Shown here: positions 1-12,568 of the stretch, one piece after another
Layout: every line of letters starts with the position of its first letter
Position numbering within the stretch: the first letter of the stretch is position 1
From: Helopsaltes ochotensis
Taxonomy: Eukaryota; Chordata; Aves; Passeriformes; Locustellidae
Direction: 5' to 3'
Length of the DNA: 64,000 nt
NCBI GenBank assembly: GCA_013400155.1
Contig: VXBM01000232.1
Span: forward strand, 434,499-498,498
Program-made: the position numbers and the translations under genes
The notes under the pieces: model-generated
Databases searched by the model: none
What the model was told of the DNA's origin: nothing
What the model saw: only the letters and a program-made list of their open reading frames with translations

Positions 1-604
1 ACAAATATACCATAAAGCAAAGGCAGAGTAATGCCTGAATAGCCTTATTTATTTTTGAAAGAAAGGGACATGTTCTGTAAAACTTCCATTAAGCTGGGTT
101 TGCCTCACTGGAAACACAAGTTATTCCCTCTGAATTCTGCAGGAGCCACTCCTGGTCAGGCTCACAAATGCTAATTGAACTGACTTTCAAGTTGAAAAAA
201 GTTTTTGCCAGAGTAAAGGTTGAAGAAAGAATGAAGGATTTCTTTTCCACTGAGCAGTTTGATCCTATTTCACTAACATGATGCGTCAGGTTAATCTTTG
301 GTGATATCCTTAAAGACAGCAAGAAACCAAAAAAATGGACAACACAACAGGTTTCCAAGTAACTCCTCCCCTAACTACACACAGCTGGCTTGCTGTTTAG
401 AGTATTGCAATTCTTCAAACAGGCAGACGTTCACTTTTACTTCAATTATTTGTGCAATCTTTTGGCAGAATTCTAGAAGAGTCGAAAAATCAAATCTTGT
501 CAAATATTTGTAGAGTTTCATGGGAAATTAAAGACAAATATAGTCTGACACTGATCCTGATATATAAAAAGCAATAAAGTAAAAGCTGGAGCTCAGTTAA
601 CATC

Positions 605-760
605 AATCAACATGGCTTTATTGAGTACCAGTCCTGTCAAAATAACTTTCTATCTTTTCCAGTTACAGAGAGACTCTTTTTGATAAGGTAAGTTCTTTGA
701 AATAATATGCTGAGATTTCTGTAAGGCATTTGATTATGTGCCACAGACACAGTGTCAGAA
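605..760 (+). mobile_element. Decayed CR1-type LINE, reverse-transcriptase fragment
   Basis: On the plus strand one frame reads HGFIEYQSCQNNFLSF followed by VTERL, resembling the CR1 RT segment HGF..G.SC.TNL.SF...VTRL. After a frame break, positions 712-745 read DFCKAFDYVP, the degenerate form of the RT motif DFSKAFDTVP. Frameshifts and stops show that it is dead. A weaker CR1-like stretch continues at about 1090-1250 (text resembling the segment before the 3' UTR), with the intervening catalytic part deleted or unrecognisable. Family level is inferred from motif spacing; an L3-like relative is the alternative. Confidence 0.7.
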
Positions 761-3700
761 CAATTAGCTCTGTACTGAATGAATGTTTGCTGGAGAAGGA
801 AGGGGACTCGTAGGTATCTTTCTCATCCCAAACTTGTCCTATATTCCCATGATCAGAAAGAAAAGCCTGACAAAGTTTTCTTGGGAAAGTGAGCAAATTT
901 GGAGTTATATGAATAAATGTTATCAGACACATACACATATGCCTGAAAACATGAATCCACTATCATAATTGGAAAGCATATAGGACAGGCTTAGAAGAAA
1001 GGGATGTGCTTCAGAAATCAAGGATATCAAAAAGGTCCTGGTGGAAACGAACACATGGTACAGTGTGGAATTAACCAAGACAAATACAGGCAGAGAAAGA
1101 AAATTCAGAACGTTTGCTGTATCTCTATACAGTAGCATAAGACCATTAAGAGAATTACACATCTGGTGCTCATGTCACACTCTTGTGAATATTTGAAAGA
1201 CTGTAACCAGATCAGGAAACAGCTAAGAAAATTACTGAAAAATAAACTTGGCAGTGAGAAACAAGAGACTCAACCTAAACGATCCCTCAGAAAACATTAA
1301 AGATTTTCTGATCATTATTAACTAACATAGAGAACAGGAGACAGATATTTTCTACAGTAAAAAAATATAGACAGATGTATTTACGCTGCAAATATAGAGA
1401 ATATTTGTCAGTAACTCATCATTTCTGGATGATTTGAAGATTTCATATGAAGTCTTAGACACTTTCCAAAAGATATGGTTAAAAATATTCAAACTAATTT
1501 TTAAAAATTATAGATCAGACGAAGAAATTATTGAGTAGTCCGGATTGTAATCACAGTCCACTTCCCCTTCAACAGCTACAATGAATAAAAATCCTCTTAC
1601 CTCATTTTTTCCTCACATCTGTTTCAATGACAATGTGTGTACCATGATACATCTTATCCTGTACACAAGAACTTTTTTACATATTTTTCATTTTTTTGAT
1701 AAGCAATTTCATAAAATTAGCAGTGTTCTGTTTTGACATAAAATTGAATAAAAATAATTTTAAAAATCTAAAACCCCAAACAATAACATTACTGTATTTA
1801 AAACTTTTAATACTAAGAGCAATCTCAAAACCAGTCTCAACCGGTGTAAATCCTAATTTACAGTTACAAATTTTTCTGTATGGATAGGAACAAGTACCCA
1901 AAAGTACTGGATAAAAAGCACATAAGAATCAAGAGTGTAATTCTGATAGGTTCCATGAATAAAGTATTCTATCAAGAAGCTAAGGTTTGGTCCCTCAGTG
2001 CAAACAGATGGAGGGAATTCTTCACTGAAGTTCTGAGACAAATGAAATTAACTACTTATTCTTGCATTCTTGACACACAGTAAAGCAAAATAAAAGCTGC
2101 AGTTCTGCCTTATCATTTATTAATATTGGAACAGAGGATTCCAGAAGAATGCTTAGTTTTTCATATCAGTGTGTATCCTACAGAATCATTAATCTATGGC
2201 TCTTTCAAACAATAAACTACAATCAAGCAATTTTTCATTACTGTTTGTGTACATTAACTGCTTTTTAAACTTGAATCTTTCATTGGTTTATAAGGTCAAG
2301 AATAGCAATTCAATGACAAAAACTGCAAAACAAAATCTCAGTTACTGACAAGCGAAGCAGGAAACATCCCAAAATTTGAGAGATACCATTTCACTTGATA
2401 AATTAGTATACACGCTTGTTATCAGTTCAGAGTGTTTAAAATATTGAATGCCTTTAATTTTTAGGACGGACATCCTAGTATCTAATTTGGACCCGTATTT
2501 ATAGCAAAGTGAAATAATCTCAAATACTTTTAAGGCCTTTTAAAAATCATTGATTTTATTTCATCCTTTTACTAGTTCTTTTTTCTTCTGTGCTGCTATT
2601 TAGCATAATTGCCTACTATCTTAAAAATAAGTATCTGCTGTCACTAAATATGATCTAATGCTCTGATCAAATTGCCACAAAACCTCAAATATGAATTCAA
2701 AGTATCAAAATGGGAAACTTAAAAAATAGTGCTTGGAAAACACTACACACAGATGTAGAAGGCTTGTATAGAGGCATTTTCTGTTTTGTTATTGGAATAT
2801 ACCTCAATGCAAGCTTTGCAGGCAGATTTCTCATCCATCAGTTCTCTAAGGCTCATCAGTGTCAGCAGTAAATGATATGGTGGTCTTCAGATAACCTTAC
2901 TTCAGGGGCTACCTTACACAGCAGGTTAGAACAAAGGAGAACTCTAATCACAGTCTACACAATTAAGTCTATCTACAAAAATTTAATTAATCAGATGCCA
3001 GAAATTATCAGCCCAGTCACAGCCATTCTGCATGTAGCATATTCTTGGTTACTGGTGAACATGCAGTAGCTGCAGGAGGTAATATTTACCAGTCTGTTCC
3101 AACAGCAACAGATCTACAACCACTACAATGTTCTTGAGAGTGGCCTTTGTACAATACACCTGTCTTGGGGAGGTATTCTGAATTAATTTTGCCCAAAACT
3201 GAACTCCCTTTAGCAATTTCAAAGTGTTGGAGGACCTCCTGGAATGTAACTTTCATTTAAGTTGAATCAAACAGGAACTTGGGGTGCACAATCCATCTGG
3301 ATATGAACCATATGCAAGAAGTGGGAATGACCAAGAAGATTGGATTCAAATCTGCATTCTTGAGCAGAACTAAAACCCTAAGGTAGATGCACTCTAAGAC
3401 TGCAAAACTCTGCATTACTATGTGGCCACTTCATGAAAATATTTTAATAAAATTTGGTTACAGCACAATCCCCCTCACTCCTGTGGCATGCAAGTATCTT
3501 TATAAAATCTGTTCTTTAAAGTTAAAAAAAAAAAAAAGTCCTGACCTCTTTTTAGCTTTTGCAATACAGGCAACATTAAAAACTTGACGAGTTAAGCTTT
3601 TCTGGCTCTCTTGCCACAATAGGAGACCCTTCCTGACAAGGCTCATCACATTTCCCTTTCACGTGCTGCATGCTAAGAAGTAATGTCTGAACTTGGGTTA

Positions 3701-6700
3701 AATAAATCTAGCGACAACCTGCTCATCTCTGCAACTAACTTTCTGATGATTGATTTATGCTGCTCTCATTATCTATGGCTACTAGTGGGTCATTAAACAT
3801 GTAACTGCTGGATCTGAACTGTGAAATTGTCCTACTTACAGCAATACTTACATTTGCAAATATTAATTTTCCCTTTTTACAAAGAAATCTACATGCTAAG
3901 CAGTGACATTTCTTTCAAATCAAGAACTTAGTCGAAAAATCAGAATTTTTCAGAGCTTAAAAAGACTTTTATCAGTTGCTCAGTTTCTAGGAGCAAACAT
4001 AGCTGAAGGCGAATCACACAAACTCTCCATGCACAGCACAATTGACTACACAAGAGTTTTGTGCATGAATGATTTGCAGAACTGAGCCTGTAACTAAAAA
4101 GTAGAAAGACTAACAGTGGATTCATTTAAGGTTTTGGCGCATAGAGCTTTAAAAGGTCTTTATTTTATGTTTCATTTGTATATTCAAAAAAGCTGAATAA
4201 ATCTTTAAAATTGCTTCAGCAGTATGTATTTATGTCAGAGGTCTATTTTCAAAGTTATCCATAACAGAATGGGTCACAAGTGACCATGCATCACCCAGTT
4301 ATGAAAATGGCCTTAAATCCAATCCCACTATTTGTTCCATTTGTATAGAGTTGGGTTAAAATCAATCACAAATATGGCCATGGGTGAAAGCGAAATGTTG
4401 TTTCTGACAAATTTGCTTTACAGCACCCAGACTAGCATTAACATGAATAAGATGTTTCACCAGATACTCATGCATTCTAAAGTTTTATCACTAGATGAAG
4501 CGGAAACTCAATGCTTCTTACGTGAAGTGGTCCATGAAATCAGATTTGCAATGCAAAAATTTATGGTCCCCTTTGTAGTGAAATCCTATGACATGTTATC
4601 TCACTTAAGTAACCAGCACCAGATATGCAACTTTTGTTATCAAGTTACTGTCTCCCAGAAATGCATTTTTGGCTCTCTCAGTTGGTCTAAAGACCTATCT
4701 TAGACTATGATGGTGGCAGATAATTTTTCTACTAAGAAATATAAGATAAATGTAAACTTCTATATAAGTGTCGTATATTATAACACACACATTCAGGGGA
4801 AATGAAGGGAAGAGATTTCTATAGCTAAACATGATCTCAAAAAATTTTTCCATATGTGGAAAAGACTGGAAAGCTAACATATAAATATAGATATATATAA
4901 ATATACACACTGCTCAGTGTGTATACATTTATATCACATTCATTAAACCTCAAAATATAAAATAAATTCATTTCTGTAGGCAAAGGAGAGGTATAACTTT
5001 TCAATGTGCAAAACCGATCTCCTGGAGTATCAAAGAGAGCAAAACCTATTTCCTACTTACTGTTTTTAATACAACTCCACTTTAGCTGGTCTTCTTGTAA
5101 ATTAAAAATTCAATATCATTTAAAGATGTTTGAAAAGTGACATGGCTACAATATAATTGCAGTTAAGAGGCAGGGCTAACAAAAGTGTTAACAAATATTC
5201 CAAATTTCTATTGGCTTTTACTTTCAAGTGAGAAAGCTTCAGTAGCTCACAATGTTTTTAACTGCGAAATGGCAGCAAATCAAAATCAAGAACCACAGCC
5301 TTCCTGAAAGATAAATTCAAATTCAGAGAGACTCCTCCAAATTTCAAGGTTCTTTCTTTTCTTCCATCACAAATGCAATGTAACTCACAACGACCCTTAG
5401 GTTTGAAGCCAAACCTCAAAATGAGGGCAAGCCTCTGTGGAAGGCTATTTCAGTTTTCTTTTTAGGATAAAGTAGGCAGAAATACCTAGACAGATGTCAG
5501 AGGCAGGCAAAATTTTCTATATCTACTGAAATAAGCACATGATAACACTCACTGAGTTTTGGGAAATGCTTAGACAGAAATCACTTCCTCATCAGAAGAA
5601 AAGTATTTGCAATTCAGTAGCTGTTTATAATAAACAATACAGCTATGATAACTGCATACAACTTAATCGGAAAATTGTCGTTTTAAAGGTGACCATGATA
5701 CAAATAGGATTTTATTGCATTCAGTTCAACAAGTCTGAACAGTTTGGGATATGAATCATAAGTTCTTTGTTCCAGAAGAAGCAAAGATGAAAAATTAGAG
5801 GAAAGATTAAAAATTAAAAATTTGAAAGCATTTATATTATTAACTTGCATTGCACCTCTGAGTTCTCAAAAACTAATTCAGCACAAAACTAGTTATTTAC
5901 AGTGGATATGTCTGGAATTGTTTACACTGAATGTACTGACAAGCAAACCTTGCCCTACCCAAATTCCTAAATTAAATAAATCCATGTGACTCCAATGAGC
6001 TTAGTGCAGGCTCAGCTTGGTGCTAATGCAATTGCGTGCTGCCCTGCAGCTTGAGGCACCAGCAGAACAAGTTCACATCCATTTGGGGAACAGACAAGAG
6101 CAAGCTCACACCTGCCCAAAAACAATGTGTAAACATACAGGATAAAGAAACACACAGAATATTAAACAAAATTTGGGTCAGAGAGGAAGGCAATAATTTC
6201 AATTTAGTGCATTGCACAGCTATATCATATCACTCTTTTTATGGAGGACAATGTCATTGGTTTTCATCTTCTTTTCTTTTTTCTTTTTTTCTTGAACAAC
6301 TAAAAGACAAAGTTTCAAAACTCCCAAACAAGATATTTCATTTTTCCAGGTACTAAACTTCTGCTCTGACTGAACTTTCTACACACAGTCTAAAGAAATT
6401 TGAGGAATTTTATGCTTTTCAAATAACCATGGCTATTTGCATTAGCTAAAATAATCTGGTTTGGTTTATGCTTTTATGGCTTTTAGGTTTTGTTGTTTGG
6501 TTTTGTGTTGGGATTTTTTTTAAGGAAAAATATCAGTTTCGATATTCCTGAGGCCTCTTCAGGAGTTTGAGATTGGCAATTTTCCAGGGTGGCCACAGAA
6601 TTTAAGGCATTATGTTAACAACCAGGACTGCCAAAATACACAAAGTAGCATGCTCTCCCTTCCCCTAAAATTACACATGGATCAATACAGTGATTTGTAG

Positions 6701-8734
6701 ATCAGGATCCAGACACTAAAATAATAATCGTTGTTTGACTGTCCTCTGGCTCTGATTTCCAAGTCATCCACCTCAAACAAAATCCCATCTGACCTGTTCG
6801 GAGTTTGTCACATATCATCTTTCAGCAACTCCAAGGATATTTAGCAGTTCCAGCTGATGAATAAAGACCTGTTGCCAAGACCAGTCACCACTTTACAAAT
6901 CAATAAACACTTTCTTTTTCAGAGCACATGGTCTTCTTCAAGAAGTTAGTTTTTAGTGGCATACACCTACTTGGCGACAGTTAGTTTGTTGTCAAGTTTC
7001 AGGCATCACTGCATGCGATTTCTTTTTTCAAATGCTGGAGTTTACCAGCATACTTTTAAAAAGCCTGTTTAAAATGAAGCACATTTAATAGTGAGACAGC
7101 TACAGGTTCGTTCTGGAACAGTTGGCTTTGTGACTGGAGAGTGTCATGAAGGGAAGCTCCAGAGATACACCCTGCCCCATCACTATCCTGATAAGGACTT
7201 TTCCTTTAGATAAGAGGATAGTTCAGAAACCTTGAACTACCTGCTAGGCCTCCTTGCTGAGATCTCAGAGGAACAGAAAACTTGTTGGTGAGTTTGTAGC
7301 AAATTACTTCTAACACTAAATCTTGTAGAAGGGCCATCAAAAATGTTTTAAGTAGAAAAAAAAACTCTGTGTAGCCAGACAGGATTAAAAGATGTAAAAG
7401 GACATCTTTTTACATGCTTAGGCACCATGTGACATTCCATCCTCAATTACAGCTTCAAAGAATAGGGCCAACTTTCTGGAAAGCAGCCAGTTCCTAAAGC
7501 ACACCCTATAATATTCACATTTTTCTAAAAATCAGATTCTTTTCTGTGAGCACATAATCTCTCATAAAACAAAATTAAAATATTTTTGTAGCCCTGGTGA
7601 CCACAAAGTAAAGCGTTCAGCTTTGGATCCACTACAGCTCATGTATTGAGGACACTCTTAGAAGATTAAGAGCACTGTACATTTTATTTCTTTAAAAATT
7701 TCCAGTGCTATGGGAAGTAAGAAGATTTGATAGTTGTCATAATCATCAGGTCTGGCAATAAAATCTAAAGTATGAAAATTCTTCAGATATTATACCTCCA
7801 GTCTTAAACTGTGTTAATGCAGAATCAAGTGCTTCCCTATGATCTCTCAAATAGCCTAATATCCTATTAAGAATACCATCAGACTAACTTAAGTATATCT
7901 GAGATATACGCACGTCAGATTACCTACACTTCTTTTCATGTAGCAATGCCACTTTTAATTAAATAATCAATTACAGTTTTTTACTAAGTAGTCCATAAGC
8001 AGAATCTTGAACTTAGAACCTTCAACCACATCTTAAGCTCTCATGAAGTTGAAGAAGTCCTGGGAAATAACCAAAGATTGCTACTCATTATGTGGAGGAC
8101 ATTCTGGAGCTAGAGGTTGGTCATACATGCCAGTAACTTGAGGACAGTAAGGAGTTTCAGCAAGGAGTGAAAAATTCCCACAGAAATGAACAGTAAGTGA
8201 GTAGAGCCTCAAGCTCAGAACAGGATACAAACAGGGAGGGACTGAGAGGCTCCTGAGATTAGAAAACCAAAGGGAACGAGATGTCACAAATTGATCAGAA
8301 TTGTGGCTCACAAGGCAGAATTCTCTGTTGGCTGGTAACTCAGGCCTGTTCCCAAATGGAAAGGATACAACTGACAGGAGGGCTGCTCAGGGAGGCAGCT
8401 GTGGCAGGGAATACAAATATGCTGGTTCCTAACAACTTTCAACAACAGCAATTTGCTTCAAGAGCACAGAGCCCCTGGTGTGACACAAGCCGGCACATCC
8501 CCTCAAAACATTTTCCATTAAAGAGAGGAAACTGAAAGATGATGAGGGCAACTGAGGCCAAGACAAAAAGGTTTTAAGGAAAAACAGTAAGGATGCAGAG
8601 GTGAGAAATACAAGAGGCGGGGAGCTGGACATTAGGGTTTGGGAGAAAGTCTCTGCTGTGGGCAAGACAGCTGCTAATCTGAAAGTTTAAATTTATTTAG
8701 CCATGGGAGTCTTTTGTTCCAGATAGCTCCTGGA

Positions 8735-8950
8735 TCCAACAATCCAGGTTAGATTACTGTAATGCACTCTACAAGGGGCTACATACTACAACTCCTTGGA
8801 AACTGAAGCTAGAGCAAAATGCTTATTAAGCTCATTTTCATTCTAGGAGTATTATACCTGCACTTCAGGATACACACTGACTGCCAAAATGTTTCCAGGT
8901 GGAAATTAAGAAAGATTGCCAACTCTCAAGCCAAAACTGAAGAGGATAAA
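8735..8950 (+). mobile_element. Ancient L2-like LINE, RT C-terminal fragment
   Basis: In one plus-strand frame, starting near 8749, the sequence reads LDYCNALYKGL, then KLKLEQNAY, a stop, SIIPALQDTH, a stop in place of Trp, and LPKCFQVEIK. This follows the conserved C-terminal part of L2-clade reverse transcriptases (LDYCN.L..GLP, then LQ..QNAAARL, then HI.P.L..LHWLPV..R..FKI). The Trp codon of the HWLP motif has become TGA and another stop occurs upstream, so it is non-functional. It lies in the ERC2 downstream intron, antisense to the gene. Confidence 0.8.
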
Positions 8951-10289
8951 TTTAATTTTTTGTGCAAAGCTGTAAAATTATCTTTTTTTCCTGTTTTTCT
9001 AAAGACTAGTAATAATTGGTTAATATATGTTATTGACATGGCAGCACTAAATCCCCAGAAATTTAGCTATGTCAAATAAAAACCAGATGCACCAACATAA
9101 TCAGGGATCACATCATGACCAACCATTACCAGACCATCTATGGGCAGATGGGAGTTAGAATCTTCCAGAGTTGGGTTTAGACAAGGATGGCAAAAAAAAA
9201 AGTCAATCATCTACGCTCTCTCTAGAGAGCAAAAATAGAGGGAATAAAGTCAAAAAGTGGCTGGAAATTTGTCTTTGTTCCCTAGCAGCAGCCAGAAGAT
9301 CTAAATACATCCACTGATCTGAAAAAGGGCGCTCAACTAGTTCCTTCAAGAGAAGTCCTTCACTATGTCTGAAGTCATTCTGCCATAGGTAGTCCATGGC
9401 AGGATAGGAAATCAGGTAAGAGTTATATTTTAAAAATCATTTAAAAAAGGTCAATACCTGAAGAGGAAAGCTTCTCATAAAAAATATGCCTATTTCAAAC
9501 AGGATGTTCATCTTCCAAGGTCTTCCAAGAACCTGCTGGTACACCTTTCTCTTTACAAAGAGTACAGAAATGTCTTATTCTTTGTTACAAACACATACTC
9601 CAGTGCCCATGTACAGACCTTTACAGACATATAATGGCATGCATTTCCCATATAAATGTAGCATGTAGATTAGAAAATCCAGTATTATCTATAGAAATTA
9701 AGAATGTTTCAAATTAACACTGTTCAACCGTCTCTGCCTCTCAAGAAGCTGGGAGAAAACTTTCAAAATCCCTCTCTAGCATTCACCAAATTAAACAGTA
9801 TTTATGCTACAACATGCACAGCTTCCTCATCTCCTTAAAAAACTAAAAATGCCCTCTGATGATTAGCAGGTTTATTATTTTCCCATTTTATTCTGTGCTT
9901 TTATGTTGGATTATAGTCACATATCAAGAATCTGTGTGTAATATTGCATGGGAAATGCATGTTGCTATGGCACGCAACAGTCAAATTGCTGCACAAATGA
10001 ATGCTGTAAAGCGGGATAAATAACAACGCAAAAAGTAAAGAAAAAAATAAAATCCATGATCGAAAAATTTAAGACAAAGCAATGCCTAGAGTTCACTCAT
10101 GATTACCCTTGACTCTGCTGTTCTCAAAGACTATTTCAGCAAGGATTTTGCTATGAACCTCGTGTTTGCTTCCTTTACATGTAATCTGGGCAAATCCATT
10201 GTTCACAAAGTCTGTTGAAATTCTGGGATGACAGCACTTCAGGAGAACACCTATTCTGAGTCCAACACAAGATGAAATAAAGCTGTATT

Positions 10290-10970
10290 CATCTAACAAG
10301 TTTCTAACCTGTTCTTAGAAACCTCCAAGAAAGGACCTTCCATTACATGTATATGAAAGAATGTCCACATTTTGTTTCCATTTACAGATTCATTAGACTC
10401 ATGGTGAAAAAGTCTTTTTAACAACGAACCTACTTATTCTTGGCAAAATTAAATTTACTGCTCCTAGCCTTTCTCCATTGGGCACTGGAATACAATTGAT
10501 CATTGTCTTCTTTACAACAACATTTTATGTATTAGAAGACTTATGTCTCCCCTTTGGTACTTTCTAGACTAAACAAATCATGTTCTTTAAGCCTTCCCCA
10601 CAGGTCATGTTCTCTAAAATTTCTATTGTTCTTGTTGCTCTCCTTTTGTCCCTTTCTACTTTGTCTATGTTTCCTAAAGCATGGAGATCACAACTTTTAC
10701 ACAAGTAAACAGCTTTTCAGATGAGTTCTCACCAGTGGTCAACGGAACAGAATAATTGCTTCCTGCTTCTTCTCCAGTATTATATCTATTCCAGAATTAG
10801 ATTCAACTTCATTGCAATGGTATTCCACTGTGGAATTTAGATTTCTTTTTTCATGCTATTACCTCATCAGCACATGTGACTTCTCCCCTGTAAGCGGACT
10901 TGTCTTTGCTGAATTTCAAATTACTTGTTCTAGACTCTCCAGTTTATCAAGATCAGAGCAGTTTATTGAG
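10290..10970 (-). mobile_element. Old CR1/L3-like LINE, 3' region, antisense
   Basis: The plus strand follows the order of the reverse complement of a CR1 3' region. First comes the segment equivalent to the tail with paired cytosine-rich lines, then 'tagactaaacaaatc', 'ctttaagccttccccacagg', 'ttgttgctctccttttg', 'gatgagttctcaccagtgg' and finally 'ctctccagtttatcaagatc'. These blocks are in consensus order and spacing over nearly 700 bp, but with heavy divergence, indicating an old insertion. The element is therefore in the same orientation as ERC2. The assignment to CR1 versus the related L3 group is uncertain. Confidence 0.75.
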
Positions 10971-11539
10971 CAGTCTGACTACTCCTACAGTGGTTGGAGC
11001 TTCTTACAGCTCCATTCATGCTCAACAGTATTAGTATTATTTTCTTACTGCAATTCATTTTACAATAGTTATTCATTACATTACAAAATTATGTTTTTAT
11101 TTGCTTATTACAAATATCTGGTGGAATGGTGTTAAAGATCTGATGAATTAAAAGCTACCACTTTCTGCTTTAACCACAAAACCAGTTACCCTTACAAAGG
11201 AAATTAGATTTGCTTGACATAATTTTCCTTGGCAAATTCAAGCAGACTAAATATAGGATGGGTATACTAGACCTGCATTCTTTTTTAGAGAATGGCCAAA
11301 ACTATCACCTAGGAAAAAAGCTGAGAGTACAAGTGCTAGTAAATAGTACTAAAATAGCTACTATTTTATGTGCTCTATCTTTAATCATGCATCTACTTCC
11401 AGCACTCATATAACATCTCAATGTTCTTGAATATGTTTGAATGAATGTTGAATACTGACTTTCATTATGCTTCTTACCCATTCTCTTCCCTGAATAAACT
11501 TTTATCATGCATTGAAAAGCACTTGACTAAATGTTAGCT

Positions 11540-12150
11540 CTCATACATTGTCTTGTGCCTCAAATTTTTTTCACAGGTTCAGGTTTCTTAAATTAGTTGA
11601 AAATAGTGTCTGGGTTTCAGGAACACTGTGGTGGTTATTACCTGTTTTTTCACATCTCTTGTCTTCATTCTGGGTTGGTTTTTTTTCATTCCGTTCCTTG
11701 CATGAAGCCAAAACTTTTTTTTTATTATTTTACAAATATTTCCATACAATTTTTCCTTCTTCTATAAACTCAGCCAACTTATCTCTGTTAATCAGAAACA
11801 GAACCAAACCAAGAAAGCAAGTCCTTAATTCCCTTCTCCTCTTTCTGACAGAAAAAGTTGTTCTTAATATGTTCCAAGAATTCAAAGGATTATGTGCTAT
11901 GTTGTTCAGGTTTGTGGTTTGTGTTTTTGGGTTTTTTCCTTTATGTTAGCATCCAAGAAGTCGTGTTTTCTCATTCTTACCTGTTCCTGACTCTAACACA
12001 ATTGCATTGGTCACTCTGTAAAAAAGTGTAATTTGCCTTTTAGCTTCCTTCTCCCAATTAAGTAATCTATCATATAGCCCCATTGTATTTTCATCCCTGT
12101 TTTTCCCTTTTATTTCTACCCAGGCATTTTGAACTTATAGCCTATTTTAG
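11540..12150 (-). mobile_element. Possible continuation of the old CR1/L3-like LINE
   Basis: Several phrases on the plus strand (for example near 11780-11810 'taatcagaaacagaaccaaa', and 'ttctacccaggcattttgaa' near 12113) resemble more 5' parts of old CR1/L3 elements read in reverse complement. The order and orientation are consistent with the fragment at 10.3-11.0 kb. Similarity is patchy and from memory, so this may be chance. A 133-codon open frame at 11548-11949 lies in this AT/T-rich stretch and has no recognisable domain. Confidence 0.35.
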
Positions 12151-12436
12151 TATCAAAAAATTATTTTTCATAGAAAAGCAGTGTTAAATTTTTCCTCAGG
12201 CTCCTTCATCTGAAAATGACTTACTTGTTTCTACAGACAGTTTTTCTACTTCTGAAAAATAAGGCACCAGAGAAAGCCAAAATTTTAAACTATTTCAGGA
12301 CAGAAATAAATACCAGAGCTATTAGTTTGGGTTCAAAGAACGCATCATTGCTTATTAGTTTTTTGGAATATTTATTTCATTCTGAAATGGCAAAATAACA
12401 AAGTTATAAAACAGAGGATGAAGAAGGAGGACTAAC

Positions 12437-12568
12437 CTGATCTGGAGAGGGTCTGTGGTTGTGTTGTGTCCTCCCAGGAGATCGATGGTGGTGGTGGTGG
12501 TGATGGTGGTGGTAGTGGTGATGGTCATCATCATAGTTATCTGCCATCAGCTTCATTCTGTTTTGTGT
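12437..12568 (-). CDS. ERC2: ERC2 penultimate exon with poly-histidine tract
   Basis: A 132-nt exon of 44 codons, phase 0 at both ends. It begins TQNRMKLMADNYDDD, continues with three His, one Tyr and nine His, and ends RSPGRTQHNHRPSPDQ. This matches the ERC2-specific C-terminal region; ERC1 lacks the histidine run at this place. The acceptor is CTTAAACAG before ACACAAAAC and the donor is GATCAG followed by GTTAGT. It joins the coiled-coil exon at 25.8 kb without a frame change, giving LKQQ-TQNRMK as in the known protein. In known ERC2 a short final exon ending in GIWA follows, and that tail binds the RIM PDZ domain; it is not in this window. The His tract leaves the coiled coil and is probably disordered. 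Because both exon ends are phase 0, skipping would keep the reading frame. Confidence 0.96.
12485..12523 (-). repeat. ERC2: Coding CAC/CAT triplet repeat (His tract of ERC2)
   Basis: Thirteen consecutive codons read, on the minus strand, three His, one Tyr (TAC) and nine His. CAC dominates, with CAT interruptions at three sites. On the plus strand it appears as a GTG/ATG triplet tract. Interruptions by CAT and TAC make it an imperfect microsatellite, which would slow slippage. Confidence 0.95.

Larger units (their letters stand above)
1..12436 (-). other. ERC2: ERC2 downstream intron (partial)
   Basis: Sequence 3' of the His-rich exon in the direction of ERC2 transcription. I looked for the short final ERC2 exon (Asp-Asp-Glu-Glu-Gly-Ile-Trp-Ala-stop) as its reverse complement and found no candidate with an acceptor, so the last exon and 3' UTR probably lie to the left of the window. 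This stretch holds four old LINE fragments (605-760, 8735-8950, 10290-10970 and possibly 11540-12150). Between 1.3 and 8.7 kb I see nothing beyond AT-rich intronic sequence. Confidence 0.8.

Noticed and set aside
4332..4703. 123-codon plus-strand open frame
   Set aside because: No recognisable motif and no promoter or splice signals; treated as chance.
5940..5975. Reverse complement reading GIWV, a candidate for the ERC2 C-terminus (GIWA-stop)
   Set aside because: The Ala is Val-Gly, there is no stop after it, and no acidic residues precede it; chance match.
11548..11949. 133-codon plus-strand open frame
   Set aside because: Phe/Leu/Ser-rich translation of T-rich DNA overlapping a probable LINE remnant; no recognisable protein.
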